Counted from the first letter of the stretch, positions 18,044 through 27,199 are shown. The stretch is DNA of 64,000 nt from Curtobacterium sp. UNCCL20 (GCF_900101675.1 NZ_FNKG01000001.1:1223378-1287377), one strand, 5' to 3'. A program made the numbers and translations. Notes: generated by a model from the letters alone, not told the origin.

Positions 18044-18885
18044 TCGGGCACCTCGCTGTCCGTGGTCGTGGTGGTCGTGGTCGGTGCGACGGGCGGCGCG
18101 TGCAACACCGCGATGTCGCCGGAGACCGAGTTCACCTTGAGGTCGAGCCACTGCCCGGACAGTTCCCCGCCCTGCTTGACGTACGAGCCGCGGACGCCAC
18201 GGATCTCGGCGTCGTCGAACTGCAGCTTGCCGGACGCGGTGCTGACGGTGCAGCGGTAGGGGACCCCGTCCTCGAGACGGACGCTCACCGAACCGGACAC
18301 GGTGTTGACCCGTGCCGAGTCCGGGGTGCCGTGCAGGTCGAGCACGACGTCGGCGGAGACGCCGTCCGCCGAGAACCGCGGGATCGCACCGGTGGCCACG
18401 ACGTCACCGGACACCGTGTGCACGGTGAGCGCGCCGTCGAGGTCGCGGATGGTGGTGGTGCCGGACACCGCGTTGACGGTCAGGTCACCCACGAGCCCGT
18501 CGACGACGAGGTCGCCGGACACCGTGTTGAGCGTCGCGCCGCGGTCGGTGCCGGAGAGCAGCGCGCCCGCCGAGACCATGCCGAGCGTCACGCCGGCGTC
18601 GCGGGGAACGAGCACGCTGACGTCGGCGTGCGCCTTGCCGCGGAAGGACTTCAGGAACCCGATGGGGTCGTCCCACCGGATCTGGGGGTGGTCGATGGTG
18701 AGCGTGTCGCCGTCCAGCTCGATCTTGAGCGGCTTGCCGGACACGCTGTGCACCTCGACGCGGGCGGTCGGCTCGTCGTGCGCGACGACGTCGACCTGAC
18801 CACCGGCGAGTCCCACGCGCAGCGTGCGGACGATGCCGGTGTCGATCACCTTCGGCTCCTCGACGAGCCATTTCTCCTGGGCCAT
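18040..18885 (-). CDS. DUF4097 beta-helix protein
   Basis: A 281-residue protein without a signal peptide. From about residue 25 it shows repeating short beta strands (LNTVSGDLVVDG, VNAVSGTTTIRD, VHTVSGDVVATG, VNTVSGSVSVRL), the DUF4097 putative adhesin/bactofilin-like pattern. Such proteins often pair with PadR regulators and membrane stress modules; the biochemical role is unknown. The ATG at 18885 has GGAGG seven bases upstream. The C-terminus carries a short Thr run (TTTTTTTD). Confidence 0.88.
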   Translation of the reverse strand: MAQEKWLVEEPKVIDTGIVRTLRVGLAGGQVDVVAHDEPTARVEVHSVSGKPLKIELDGDTLTIDHPQIRWDDPIGFLKSFRGKAHADVSVLVPRDAGVTLGMVSAGALLSGTDRGATLNTVSGDLVVDGLVGDLTVNAVSGTTTIRDLDGALTVHTVSGDVVATGAIPRFSADGVSADVVLDLHGTPDSARVNTVSGSVSVRLEDGVPYRCTVSTASGKLQFDDAEIRGVRGSYVKQGGELSGQWLDLKVNSVSGDIAVLHAPPVAPTTTTTTTDSEVPE

Positions 18886-18901
18886 GTTGCATCCTCCAAC
18901 T

Positions 18902-18941
18902 CGCGATGTATCGCGTCTGTGGCAGACACGTTATATCGCGA
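18902..18941 (-). promoter_or_regulatory. Promoter and probable PadR operator of the DUF4097-padR operon
   Basis: On the minus strand TATAAC (18930-18935) is a good -10 box. The palindrome CGCGATGTATCGCG (18902-18915) lies near the start of transcription, and a related half site, TATATCGCGA, overlaps the -10 region. This patch is far more AT-rich than its surroundings. Binding by the PadR protein is inference. Confidence 0.6.
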
Positions 18942-18961
18942 CCTGGCAGTGCGCAAGAGCG

Positions 18962-19636
18962 TCAGGCGACTTCCGAGACGGAGGCGGGACGCGCCTCCAG
19001 GCCGACGCGTTCGGACGGCGCGACGCTCGTGCGCTCCGGACTCCACGGGAACCGGCGGAACAGGGGCATCAGCGGCTGGACCATCGGACCGATCGCGAAG
19101 GCCGCGACGACCGTACCGACGCCGACGTCACCGCCGAGGAACCAGCCGATCACGACGACCGTCACCTCGATCAGGGTCCGCGCCAGCCACACCGGCCAGC
19201 CGAGCCGCTCGTGCAGGCCGACCATCAGGCCGTCCCGAGCACCCGTGCCGAAGCCCGCACCGATGTAGAACGCGGTGGCGACGGCGAGGAGCAGCAGTCC
19301 GGCGACGAACAGCAGGACGCGGCCGAACAGCTCCGACGGTGTCGGCACCAGCCACAGGACGAGGTCGGCGGACGGCCCGATCGCCAGGGCGTTGAGGAGC
19401 GTCCCGATGCCGGGCTTCTGGCGGAGCGGGATCCAGAACAGCAGGATCACGCCGCTCGACACCACGGTGATGACGCCGAACGACCACGGCACGACGTTCT
19501 CGAGACCCTCGGTGAGGACCGTCCACGAGCTGACCCCGACGACGGCGCGGACCTGCAGCGCGGTGGAGGCGCCGTAGAGGAACAGGCCGACGAAGAGCTG
19601 GGCGAAACGGAGCGTGAGGGCGGTCGAGCGGGGCAT
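18962..19636 (-). CDS. YczE/YitT-type membrane protein
   Basis: A 224-residue protein with five or six membrane helices. FAQLFVGLFLYGASTALQVR at the N-terminus, the GIGTLLNALAIGPSADL loop and the later VGTVVAAFAIGPMVQPL are typical of the YczE family, known from Bacillus as a membrane protein affecting lipopeptide production. It is divergent from a MocR regulator, a recurrent YczE/MocR pairing that suggests MocR controls it. Confidence 0.88.
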   Translation of the reverse strand: MPRSTALTLRFAQLFVGLFLYGASTALQVRAVVGVSSWTVLTEGLENVVPWSFGVITVVSSGVILLFWIPLRQKPGIGTLLNALAIGPSADLVLWLVPTPSELFGRVLLFVAGLLLLAVATAFYIGAGFGTGARDGLMVGLHERLGWPVWLARTLIEVTVVVIGWFLGGDVGVGTVVAAFAIGPMVQPLMPLFRRFPWSPERTSVAPSERVGLEARPASVSEVA

Positions 19637-19653
19637 GGCTCGATGCTGGTGCG

Positions 19654-19680
19654 GATTGGACTGCACGTCGAGAGCCAATC
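19654..19680. promoter_or_regulatory. Inverted repeat in the yczE/mocR divergent region
   Basis: GATTGG (19654-19659) and CCAATC (19675-19680) are separated by 15 bases in the 60-base gap. It is a likely binding site for the MocR protein. The mocR-type gene has TACCGT six bases before its ATG, just beyond the repeat. Confidence 0.5.
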
Positions 19681-19696
19681 CCGGTACCGTGGATCC

Positions 19697-21151
19697 ATGA
19701 TCCCGGTCCTCCTCAGTGCCCGATCCGCCGCGCTCCTCCTCACCGACTGGCGCGCCGGCACCGACGCACCGGCGTACGAGGCGCTGTCCGACGCCCTGCG
19801 TGTCCTGGTGATCGACGGCCGCATCCCGCAGGGTGTGCGGTTGCCGGCCGAACGCGGACTCGCGACCGCGCTCGGCGTCTCGCGCACCACGGTGGCGAAC
19901 GCGTACTCCCGGCTCCGCTCCGACGGCTTCGTCGTCTCGGTCCGGGGCTCCGGCAGTGTCGTGCGGCTGCCCGCAGGGCTCATCGGACGGCCCGACCCGG
20001 AGCGGCTCGGCGGTGTGGTCGAGGACGACGTGCTCGACCTCCGGAAGGCCGCACTCCATGCTGCGCCCGGCCTCGCCGAAGCGGTGGAACGGGCGACGCG
20101 GCACGTGCCCGCGGCGCTCGCCGGGATCGGCTACGACACCGTCGGCGACCCCGGGCTCCGTGCGGCGATCGCCGACCGGTACACCGAGCGGGGGCTGCCG
20201 ACCGACCCGTCGCAGATCGTCGTGACGATCGGCGCACAGCACGCGATCGCCCTGCTCGCCCGGGTGCTCGTCCGTCGCGGCGACGCGGTGCTCGTCGAGT
20301 CACCGACCTACCCGCACGCACACGAGGCGTTCCGCGAAGCCGGCGGGCGGCTGGTCGGCGTCCCCGTCGACGCACGGACCGGGTGGGACCAGGCGGCGCT
20401 CGAGACCACGCTGCGACGGACGGCGCCGGCGGTGGCGTACGTGATGCCGGAGCTGCACAACCCGACCGGGGCGACCATGTCCGGGGCGGCACGGGAGCGG
20501 CTCCTCGCGGTCGCGGCGACCACCGGGACGACGGTGATCGCGGACGAGACGATGGGGGAGCTGCGGATCGACGGGTCGCCGGAGCTGCCGTTGGCGGCGT
20601 GGGGCGGGGGTTCCGGTGCGTCGGTCGTCATGATCGGGTCGGCGGACAAGGTGTTCTGGGGCGGGCTGCGCATCGGGTGGATCCGCGCGTCGCCCGATCT
20701 CCTGCAGCGGCTGCTCCTCGCCCGCCCGACGGGCGACCTCGGCACACCCGTCCTCGACCAGTTGGTCGCCAGGGAGCTGGTCCCACGGACGGCGGCGGTC
20801 CTGGAGGCGCGGCGTACATACCTCCGACAGGGTCGGGACGACGTCGTGGGCGCGTTGCGTGCGCGGCTCCCCGAGTGGGACGTCCCGTCCCCGGCGGGTG
20901 GGTTGACGACGTGGGTGGGCCTCGGGCGTCCGGTGTCGAGCGCGTTGGTGCTCGCCGCGCGGGCCGAGGGGGTGGTGCTCGCGTCCGGAGGGGTGTTCGG
21001 GCCGGACGGCGGGTTCGAGCGGTTCCTGCGCGTGCCGTTCACGATGCCGCCCGCCGACCGCGTCCGGCTCGTCGACGTGCTCGAGCGGTCGTGGGCTCGG
21101 ATCGGTGGTGACGCAGCCGGGGTCCGGGGATCGCTCGCCGCGGTGGTGTGA
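19697..21151 (+). CDS. MocR-family PLP-dependent GntR regulator
   Basis: A 484-residue fusion. Residues about 22-95 are a GntR winged helix (LPAERGLATALGVSRTTVAN). Residues about 115-470 form a fold-type I aminotransferase domain with NPTGATMSG and a PLP lysine in SADKVFWGGLRIGW, where many relatives have SASK. MocR proteins sense PLP, amino acids or amines and usually control a divergent gene, here the YczE protein. The ATG at 19697 has TACCGT six bases upstream. Confidence 0.93.
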   Translation: MIPVLLSARSAALLLTDWRAGTDAPAYEALSDALRVLVIDGRIPQGVRLPAERGLATALGVSRTTVANAYSRLRSDGFVVSVRGSGSVVRLPAGLIGRPDPERLGGVVEDDVLDLRKAALHAAPGLAEAVERATRHVPAALAGIGYDTVGDPGLRAAIADRYTERGLPTDPSQIVVTIGAQHAIALLARVLVRRGDAVLVESPTYPHAHEAFREAGGRLVGVPVDARTGWDQAALETTLRRTAPAVAYVMPELHNPTGATMSGAARERLLAVAATTGTTVIADETMGELRIDGSPELPLAAWGGGSGASVVMIGSADKVFWGGLRIGWIRASPDLLQRLLLARPTGDLGTPVLDQLVARELVPRTAAVLEARRTYLRQGRDDVVGALRARLPEWDVPSPAGGLTTWVGLGRPVSSALVLAARAEGVVLASGGVFGPDGGFERFLRVPFTMPPADRVRLVDVLERSWARIGGDAAGVRGSLAAVV

Positions 21152-21250
21152 CCACTGCGTCCCGCCGTCATCCTGTGGGGTGACGCGCGCGGGCGCTTCT
21201 CGCTCCGCGGGGTGATGCGGCGTGGCCACTCGGCGCGGGACCCTGGGGGC

Positions 21251-21916
21251 ATGGCTGCTCAGACCGTCCACACCGCTGCTCCGCGTCCCGCCACCGGTGC
21301 CGTCGCCGCGGTGCCGGCCGCTGCCCGGGTCTCGATGGCGCTCACGGGCGCGCTGCTCGCCGGCGTCCTCACATCCTTCGGGCAGGCCGTGCCCGGACTG
21401 TCGTCCGTGTCGAACTCCGCGGGCCCCTGGTTCGTGGTGGCCGTGGCCCTCTGCGTCCTCGCCGGGGTCCGTGCCGGCCGCGTCGCGCTGCCGCTCGCGA
21501 TGGCCCTCGGCGTCGTGCTCCTCGAGCTCATGCACGTCGGCTACTGGGCGACGTCCAACCTCCGCGGGTACCCCGACTTCCTGTCGGTCACGAACTTCTG
21601 GGTCCTGATGGGGATCCCGGCGGGGCTGCTCGCCGGCGCCGTCGCCGTGTCCGTCCGTGCGCCGGACGTACGGTGGCGCGGAGCGGCGCTCGGGGTGACG
21701 GCGGCGATCCTCGTCGGCGAGGGCGTCCGGGCGCTGCTCCAGATCGCGGCGACGACCGGGGTGGTCGCCTGGATCGTCGAGATCGCGGTCGGCGTCGCCG
21801 TGCTCGTGTTCAGTGTGCTGACCGCCCGGACGCCGCTCGGCCGCGTCGTGGCGCTCGGGACCGGCGTGCTCGGCACCGTCGGGGTGCTCGCCGCGTACCT
21901 CGCGCTCGGCGGGTAG
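21251..21916 (+). CDS. DUF6518-like membrane protein
   Basis: A 221-residue integral membrane protein with six or seven hydrophobic helices and a short polar N-terminus. The pattern WFVVAVALCVLAGVRAGRVA with ELMHVGYWATSNLRGYPDF and the Gly-rich final helices resembles actinobacterial proteins now called DUF6518; the match is from memory. The function is unknown. It follows the MocR gene by about 100 bases, possibly under separate control. The ATG at 21251 is the first one consistent with a membrane protein start. Confidence 0.7.
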   Translation: MAAQTVHTAAPRPATGAVAAVPAAARVSMALTGALLAGVLTSFGQAVPGLSSVSNSAGPWFVVAVALCVLAGVRAGRVALPLAMALGVVLLELMHVGYWATSNLRGYPDFLSVTNFWVLMGIPAGLLAGAVAVSVRAPDVRWRGAALGVTAAILVGEGVRALLQIAATTGVVAWIVEIAVGVAVLVFSVLTARTPLGRVVALGTGVLGTVGVLAAYLALGG

Positions 21917-22000
21917 CGGGCCGTCCCGACCGGACCGCGGGTTCTCCACGGATCCGTCGGATCGCGTCCGCGCTCGGTCGTCCCCTGGAAAGATCGGACC

Positions 22001-25000
22001 GTGCACCTCCTCTCGGTCTTCAGCCTCCGCAACCGGGCCCTCATCGCGCTCGTCACGATCGTCGTCGCGGTGTTCGGCGCCATCGCGCTGACGAGCCTCA
22101 AGCAGGAGCTCATCCCGAGCGTCCAGTTCCCCCAGGTCGCGATCGTCAGCGCGTACCCCGGTGCCACGCCCGAGGTCGTGTCGAACGACGTCTCCACGAA
22201 GATCGAGCAGGGGATCCAGGCGGTCCCGGACCTCAAGTCCACGACAGCCACCTCGTCCACCGGGCAGAGCGTCGTCTCCGCCGAGTTCGCCTACGGCTCG
22301 AACCTGGCGAGCGCCGAGGACAAGATCCAGACCGTCGTCAACGCGCTGTCGCTGCCGGACTCGGTGCAGACGCAGATCGTGACCGGGTCGTTCGACGACC
22401 TGCCGGTGATCCAGCTCGCGGTGTCGGCGAAGGGCGACCAGGAGCAGCTCGTCGACCGGCTCAACGCGACCGCGATCCCCGACCTCGAGAAGCTCGACGG
22501 TGTGCGCGAGGCCGACGTGTTCGGCAACCCGGGCCGTCGCGTCGTCATCACCCCGGACGAGACGACCCTCGCCGAGCGGGGGCTCTCGCAGACCGCCATC
22601 AAGGACGCCCTCGACGACAACGGCACGCTCATCCCCGGCGGCACGATCACCCAGGACGGCAAGACCCTGTCGGTCCAGAGCGGCGCACGCATCGCGTCCC
22701 TCAGCGACATCGAGGCGCTGCCGCTCACCGGTGGCTCGAGCGCGACGACCATCGGCGACGTCGCGAAGGTCGCGATCAAGGAATCCCCGCGCACCTCGAT
22801 CAGCCGCGTCGACGGCGAGCAGGCGCTCACGATCGCGATCACGAAGACGCAGGAGGCCAACACCGTCGACGTCTCGACCACCGTGCGGGACGCACTGCCC
22901 GGCATCGAGAAGAAGATCACCGGCAACCCGGACTTCACCGTGGTGTTCGACCAGGCGCCCTACATCCAGCAGTCGATCGACTCCCTCGCGGAAGAGGGGC
23001 TGCTCGGCCTCGGGTTCGCCGTCATCGTCATCCTGCTGTTCCTGCTGTCCGTCCGGTCGACGATCGTCACCGCGATCTCGATCCCGACGTCGGTGCTGCT
23101 CGCCGCGATCGGCATGCGCGCGGCGGACTACACGCTGAACATCATCACCCTCGCCGGCCTCACGATCGCGATCGGCCGCGTGGTCGACGACTCGATCGTG
23201 GTCATCGAGAACATCAAGCGGCACCTGCAACCCGGGGTGGACCGACGGCAGGCGGTGCTCGACGGCGTGCGTGAGGTCGCCGGCGCCGTCACCGCGTCGA
23301 CGCTCACCACGGTGGTCGTCTTCCTGCCGGTGGCGTTCGTCGCCGAGCTCGTCGGCGAACTGTTCCGGCCGTTCGCCCTCACCGTGACGATGGCGCTCGT
23401 CGCGTCGCTGCTCGTGGCCCTGACGATCGTGCCGGTGCTGGCGTACTGGTTCCTGCGGCCGCCGAAGGTGCACAAGCACGCGGGCGCTCCCTCGACCGGT
23501 GCGACCGCGACCGTTCCCGAGTCCGCAGCCGACGCGACTGCGGGCACCGTGCCTCCCGGCCCGTCCGCGACCGACGGCGCCCTGACGTCCGCAGCCGACC
23601 TGCACGACGCCGCCGCGCCGGACCGGCTCCGCCGCGGGTACCAACCCGTGCTCCGCTGGGTCCTCCGCACCCCGTGGACCGTGCTGATCCTGGCGATCGT
23701 GGTCCTCGGCGGCACGGCGGCGGCGTTGCCCTTCGTGAAGACGAACTACCTGGGCGACTCCGGGCAGAACACCTTCACGGTGACGCAGGACCTCGCGCCG
23801 GGCTCGAGCCTCGACGTGCAGTCCGACGCGGCGCGCAAGGTCGAGCGGCAGTTGCGCGCGGTCGACGGCGTCGAGACGGTCCAGACCACGATCGGGACGA
23901 GCGGGCAGTCGATCCAGGCGGCGTTCGGCGGGGGAGCGACGGCGTCGATCCAGTACGCGGTGACGACGGACGCCGACGCCGACCAGGCGACGATCCAGTC
24001 GGACACCCGGAAGCGACTCGACGGAATCGACGGCGCGGGCGACGTCACCGTCTCGTCGGCGGGCGGCGGCTTCGGCGGCAGCAGTGACATCGAGGTCGAC
24101 GTCACCGCGCCCACCCAGGCCCAGCTCCGCACCGCGGCCGACCAGGTCCTCCGCGAGATGCGCAAGGTCGACGACACCACCGGGGCGACGAGCAACCTGT
24201 CCTCCGCCGAGCCGTACCTCGCAGTCCGGGTCGACCGGGTGAAGGCCGCGGCGCTCGGCCTCAGCGAGACCCAGGTCGGCGGGATCGTCGCCGCCGCGGT
24301 GTCCCCGCAGGACACCGGCACCGTCGAGATCGACGACGCCTCACTCGACGTCTACATCGCGGATCCGAATCCGCCGACGACCTCGGCCGCGCTCCGAGGG
24401 CTCTCGCTCCCGACGGCGACCGGGCCGGTGCCGCTGTCCCGGGTCGCGACGATCGAGGAAGCCGAGGGACCGACCAGCGTCACGACCTCGGACGCCGTCC
24501 GCACCGCGACCATCACGGTCACCCCGGACGCGACGAACCTCGGTGCCGCCGTGCAGTCGGTGACCAGCGCGGTCGATGCGCTCGACCTGCCCCGCGGCGC
24601 CTCGGCCACGATCGGCGGTGTCGCGTCGAGTCAGTCGTCGGCCTTCAGTCAGCTGCTGCTCGCCGCGCTGATCGCGATCCTCATCGTCTACGTGGTGATG
24701 GTCGCGACGTTCCGCAGCCTGCACCAGCCGCTCGTGCTGCTCGTCTCGGTGCCGTTCGCCGCGACGGGGGCGATCCTGCTGCAGATCGCGTCGGGAATCC
24801 CGATCGGCGTCGCCTCGCTCATCGGCGTGCTCATGCTCGTCGGCATCGTCGTGACGAACGCGATCGTGCTCATCGACCTCGTCAACCAGTACCGGCGGCG
24901 AGGGCTCCGCGTCCGGGAAGCCCTGATCGAGGGCGCCACCCGGCGACTCCGGCCGATCCTGATGACGGCGCTGGCGACGATCTTCGCGCTGCTGCCGATG

Positions 25001-25270
25001 GCCATCGGGCTCACCGGTCGCTCGGGCTTCATCTCGCAGCCGCTCGCGCTCGTGGTGATCGGCGGCCTGGTCTCGTCGACGCTGCTCACGCTCGTGGTGC
25101 TGCCCGCGCTGTACTTCGTCGTCGAGCGGTGGCTCGAGCGCCGTGCCGATCGTCGCGCGGAGCGGGCGGGCGTCGGTGCGTCGTCCGGTTCGTCTGGTTC
25201 GTCCGGCTCGTCCGCGACGCAGGAGGCTGCGACGGCTCCGCCCTCGGCGACTCCGGGGGGTGCTGACTAG
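22001..25270 (+). CDS. RND-family efflux permease (SwrC/AcrB-like)
   Basis: A 1089-residue transporter with the RND plan: helix 1 at residues 10-32, a large extracellular loop (porter domain) to about 330, six helices to about 485, a second loop, then six helices near 880-1060. GRVVDDSIVVIENIKRH carries the helix 4 aspartates of the proton relay, and the second half has LMLVGIVVTNAIVLIDLVNQ. A Ser/Ala/Pro-rich linker fills residues 490-540, and the tail is a Ser-Gly run. Gram-positive homologues export lipopeptides or drugs without outer-membrane partners. The start is GTG. The stop shares CTAG with the converging next gene. Confidence 0.93.
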   Translation: MHLLSVFSLRNRALIALVTIVVAVFGAIALTSLKQELIPSVQFPQVAIVSAYPGATPEVVSNDVSTKIEQGIQAVPDLKSTTATSSTGQSVVSAEFAYGSNLASAEDKIQTVVNALSLPDSVQTQIVTGSFDDLPVIQLAVSAKGDQEQLVDRLNATAIPDLEKLDGVREADVFGNPGRRVVITPDETTLAERGLSQTAIKDALDDNGTLIPGGTITQDGKTLSVQSGARIASLSDIEALPLTGGSSATTIGDVAKVAIKESPRTSISRVDGEQALTIAITKTQEANTVDVSTTVRDALPGIEKKITGNPDFTVVFDQAPYIQQSIDSLAEEGLLGLGFAVIVILLFLLSVRSTIVTAISIPTSVLLAAIGMRAADYTLNIITLAGLTIAIGRVVDDSIVVIENIKRHLQPGVDRRQAVLDGVREVAGAVTASTLTTVVVFLPVAFVAELVGELFRPFALTVTMALVASLLVALTIVPVLAYWFLRPPKVHKHAGAPSTGATATVPESAADATAGTVPPGPSATDGALTSAADLHDAAAPDRLRRGYQPVLRWVLRTPWTVLILAIVVLGGTAAALPFVKTNYLGDSGQNTFTVTQDLAPGSSLDVQSDAARKVERQLRAVDGVETVQTTIGTSGQSIQAAFGGGATASIQYAVTTDADADQATIQSDTRKRLDGIDGAGDVTVSSAGGGFGGSSDIEVDVTAPTQAQLRTAADQVLREMRKVDDTTGATSNLSSAEPYLAVRVDRVKAAALGLSETQVGGIVAAAVSPQDTGTVEIDDASLDVYIADPNPPTTSAALRGLSLPTATGPVPLSRVATIEEAEGPTSVTTSDAVRTATITVTPDATNLGAAVQSVTSAVDALDLPRGASATIGGVASSQSSAFSQLLLAALIAILIVYVVMVATFRSLHQPLVLLVSVPFAATGAILLQIASGIPIGVASLIGVLMLVGIVVTNAIVLIDLVNQYRRRGLRVREALIEGATRRLRPILMTALATIFALLPMAIGLTGRSGFISQPLALVVIGGLVSSTLLTLVVLPALYFVVERWLERRADRRAERAGVGASSGSSGSSGSSATQEAATAPPSATPGGAD

Positions 25271-25602
25271 CGGCGGTACTCGGCGTCGATCGCGGCGATC
25301 GAGTCCTGAGCGGTCGTCGCGGCGGTCGAGCGGGCTGCCTGTGCGACGGTGCGGTCGTCCGGGGTGTCCTCACGCTCGACCGACCGGAACCACGACACGA
25401 GCACGCACGTCAGCGTCACGAGGAACACGATCCCGGCGCCCTGGGACAGCACGGTGAGCTGACCCGTCGCCGCCGAGTACCCGCCGGCGGCCACGGCGGT
25501 GATGAACGACAGGCCCAGCAGGAGCTCGGCGAGCGTCTGCGTGGACGAGTGTCGCTCCCAGCGGGTGTCCGGGCGCACGGATCGGGTCGAGGTGTCGGTC
25601 AC
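25267..25602 (-). CDS. Small membrane protein, 111 residues
   Basis: A GTG-started protein with two membrane helices (LAELLLGLSFITAVAAGGYS and GAGIVFLVTLTCVLVSWF), a charged N-terminus and an Ala/Thr/Asp-rich C-terminal tail. I recognise no family. It converges on the RND gene with four shared bases, both stop codons lying in one CTAG. Its upstream region is the repetitive 25603-25902 stretch, where no normal promoter stands out. Confidence 0.7.
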   Translation of the reverse strand: MTDTSTRSVRPDTRWERHSSTQTLAELLLGLSFITAVAAGGYSAATGQLTVLSQGAGIVFLVTLTCVLVSWFRSVEREDTPDDRTVAQAARSTAATTAQDSIAAIDAEYRR

Positions 25603-25740
25603 CCCCGAAGTCTGCGGGGCCTGAGCTTCCCGCGGCAGTCCCGACTCCGGGTGCCACCCGCCCGGGGCACGCTGCCCGGCGCTGCCCGGCCCGGCAACCG
25701 GCGCCAAAGCGACAGATCCCCGCCGTACTTCCCCGGAGAA

Positions 25741-25857
25741 CTGTCGCTTCGGCGGACAGGACGCGGGGCCTCCTCAGCGCACTGTCGCTTCCGCGCCACC
25801 CTGTCGCTCTCGCGCGACACCGTCGCTTCCGCGCGACACCGTCGCTTCGGCGCCACA
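25741..25857. repeat. Tandem 19-bp repeat array
   Basis: Four contiguous 19-base units (25782-25800, 25801-25819, 25820-25838, 25839-25857) follow the consensus CYGTCGCTTCCGCGCGACA. A fifth related unit is at 25741-25759 and a reversed AAGCGACAG near 25708. Each unit is itself a weak dyad (TGTCGC...GCGACA). No gene lies in this 300-base gap. Confidence 0.8.
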
Positions 25858-25902
25858 CCCAACTGGCCGCCCCCCCGGCCCCCGGCAGCCCGGACCCCCG
25901 CG

Positions 25903-27021
25903 TCAGCCCAACCGGCGGTGCAGGAACGCCACGACCCGGCCGCTCATCGCCTGGTCGAGCTGCGCGATCGAGTGCGCCGTCCCCTCGACGGCCACGAACG
26001 TGACCGGGACATCGTGCTTCCGCAGGGTCTCCGCGAACTCCTGCGACTCCCACAGCGGGATGAACTCGTCCGTGGAGTGCCCGATGAAGAACGGCGCCGT
26101 GTCGTCGGTGACGTGGTACTCCGGCGATGCCCGGGTCGCCGCCGGGCAGTTCGTGTAGGTCCGGCAGCCGAGGTAGAGCAGCTGCTTCCGCTGGAACGCC
26201 GCCGAGACCCCGTCCGCCCGGGTCGAGCGGGTGGTGAGGTTCGTCGGACCGCTCAGGTCGACGACGGCGCGGATCCGGTCACCCTCGGCGTAGGCGGTGG
26301 ACTCGTGGTCGGTGACGGCGAGCATGGCGGCGAGGTTCCCGCCCGCGCTGCCGCCGAACACCCCGACGCGCTCACGGTCGACGTCGTAGGTGGAGAGGGT
26401 CGTCGGCCGGAAGACGAAGTCCAGCGCACGGCGGACGTCGTCGAGGCCGGCCGGGAACGGGTCCGTCGGGGCGAGCCGGTAGTCGACGTTGAAGGTGACG
26501 AACCCCTGGGACGCCAGGTACTTGCAGACGGAGCGGTAGGCCGCGGTGGCCTTGTCACCGTGGGACCAGCTGCCGCCGTGGATCATGAGCACGGCGGGGC
26601 GGGTGCCGTTCGTGGAAGCGGCGGCCGCTGCGGCCGTGTCCGCTGCGGCACGCGACGACGAAGCGGCAGGCGAGGAGGCAGCGGCGGACGACGAAGCGGC
26701 GGGCGACGCGGCAGCAGCAGACGTCGCCGGAGGAGCGGACGACGACGGCGCCACCGTCGGGCCTCCCGAGGGCGTCGCCGTCGCGTCCGGCGCGCTGTCC
26801 GCCGGCAGGCACACGTCGAGCCGCTGCAGGGCATCGGAGCCGTACGGCACGTCGGCGACCACATCGATGCCGTGGTACCGCAGCGACAGCGGGTAGATGA
26901 CGGGCCCCGCGGTCACCGTGCGGTTCTCGTCCCCGACCGGGTCCGAGCTGCACGACGACACCACGCCGAGCGCCACGACCGCGGCGACGAGCGCGAGCAG
27001 CGTGCGACGGCCTGACCTCAT
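25903..27021 (-). CDS. Secreted lipoprotein esterase (alpha/beta hydrolase, BD-FAE type)
   Basis: A 372-residue protein. A lipoprotein signal peptide ends at Cys24 (VVSSC). The hydrolase has HGG (148-150) for the oxyanion hole, the nucleophile elbow GGSAGG (Ser225) and a late catalytic His in EGTAHSIAQ. Residues about 80-138 are almost only Ala, Ser and Pro, inserted between the strand RLDVCLP and the HGG strand, inside the fold rather than at an end. The ATG at 27021 has TACCGT seven bases upstream. The substrate is unknown, likely an ester or acyl group outside the cell. Confidence 0.9.
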   Translation of the reverse strand: MRSGRRTLLALVAAVVALGVVSSCSSDPVGDENRTVTAGPVIYPLSLRYHGIDVVADVPYGSDALQRLDVCLPADSAPDATATPSGGPTVAPSSSAPPATSAAAASPAASSSAAASSPAASSSRAAADTAAAAAASTNGTRPAVLMIHGGSWSHGDKATAAYRSVCKYLASQGFVTFNVDYRLAPTDPFPAGLDDVRRALDFVFRPTTLSTYDVDRERVGVFGGSAGGNLAAMLAVTDHESTAYAEGDRIRAVVDLSGPTNLTTRSTRADGVSAAFQRKQLLYLGCRTYTNCPAATRASPEYHVTDDTAPFFIGHSTDEFIPLWESQEFAETLRKHDVPVTFVAVEGTAHSIAQLDQAMSGRVVAFLHRRLG

Positions 27022-27066
27022 CGGCTCAACGGTAACCCGACGGACGTCGCCCGGCGTCCACCCACA

Positions 27067-27147
27067 GGACGAACCGGACGAACCGGACGAACCGGACGAA
27101 CCGGACGACCCGGTCGAACAGGACGAACCGGACGAACGGCACGAACC
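27067..27147. repeat. 9-bp tandem repeat between esterase and ppk2
   Basis: Nine adjacent 9-base units follow GGACGAACC. The first four are perfect and later ones vary by one or two bases. It fills the promoter region shared by the two divergent genes. It is in frame with ppk2 and would encode Asp-Glu-Pro repeats if translated. Confidence 0.85.
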
Positions 27148-27199
27148 GCGACGAACCACGACGCGGGGTGCCAGGATGAGACTCGACCCTGGAGGACCC

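Noticed and set aside
20300-23644. A 1114-residue minus-strand open frame under the MocR, DUF6518 and RND genes
   Set aside because: It spans three well-supported genes, is rich in Arg/His/Gly typical of antisense frames and has no recognisable domain.
25741-25857. Possible CRISPR or integron array
   Set aside because: The 19-bp units are contiguous without spacers, and there is no integrase or cas gene.
26897-27199. N-terminal extension of PPK2 through the DEP repeat
   Set aside because: The extension covers the divergent promoter region and has no ribosome site. The family begins near the GTG at 27200.
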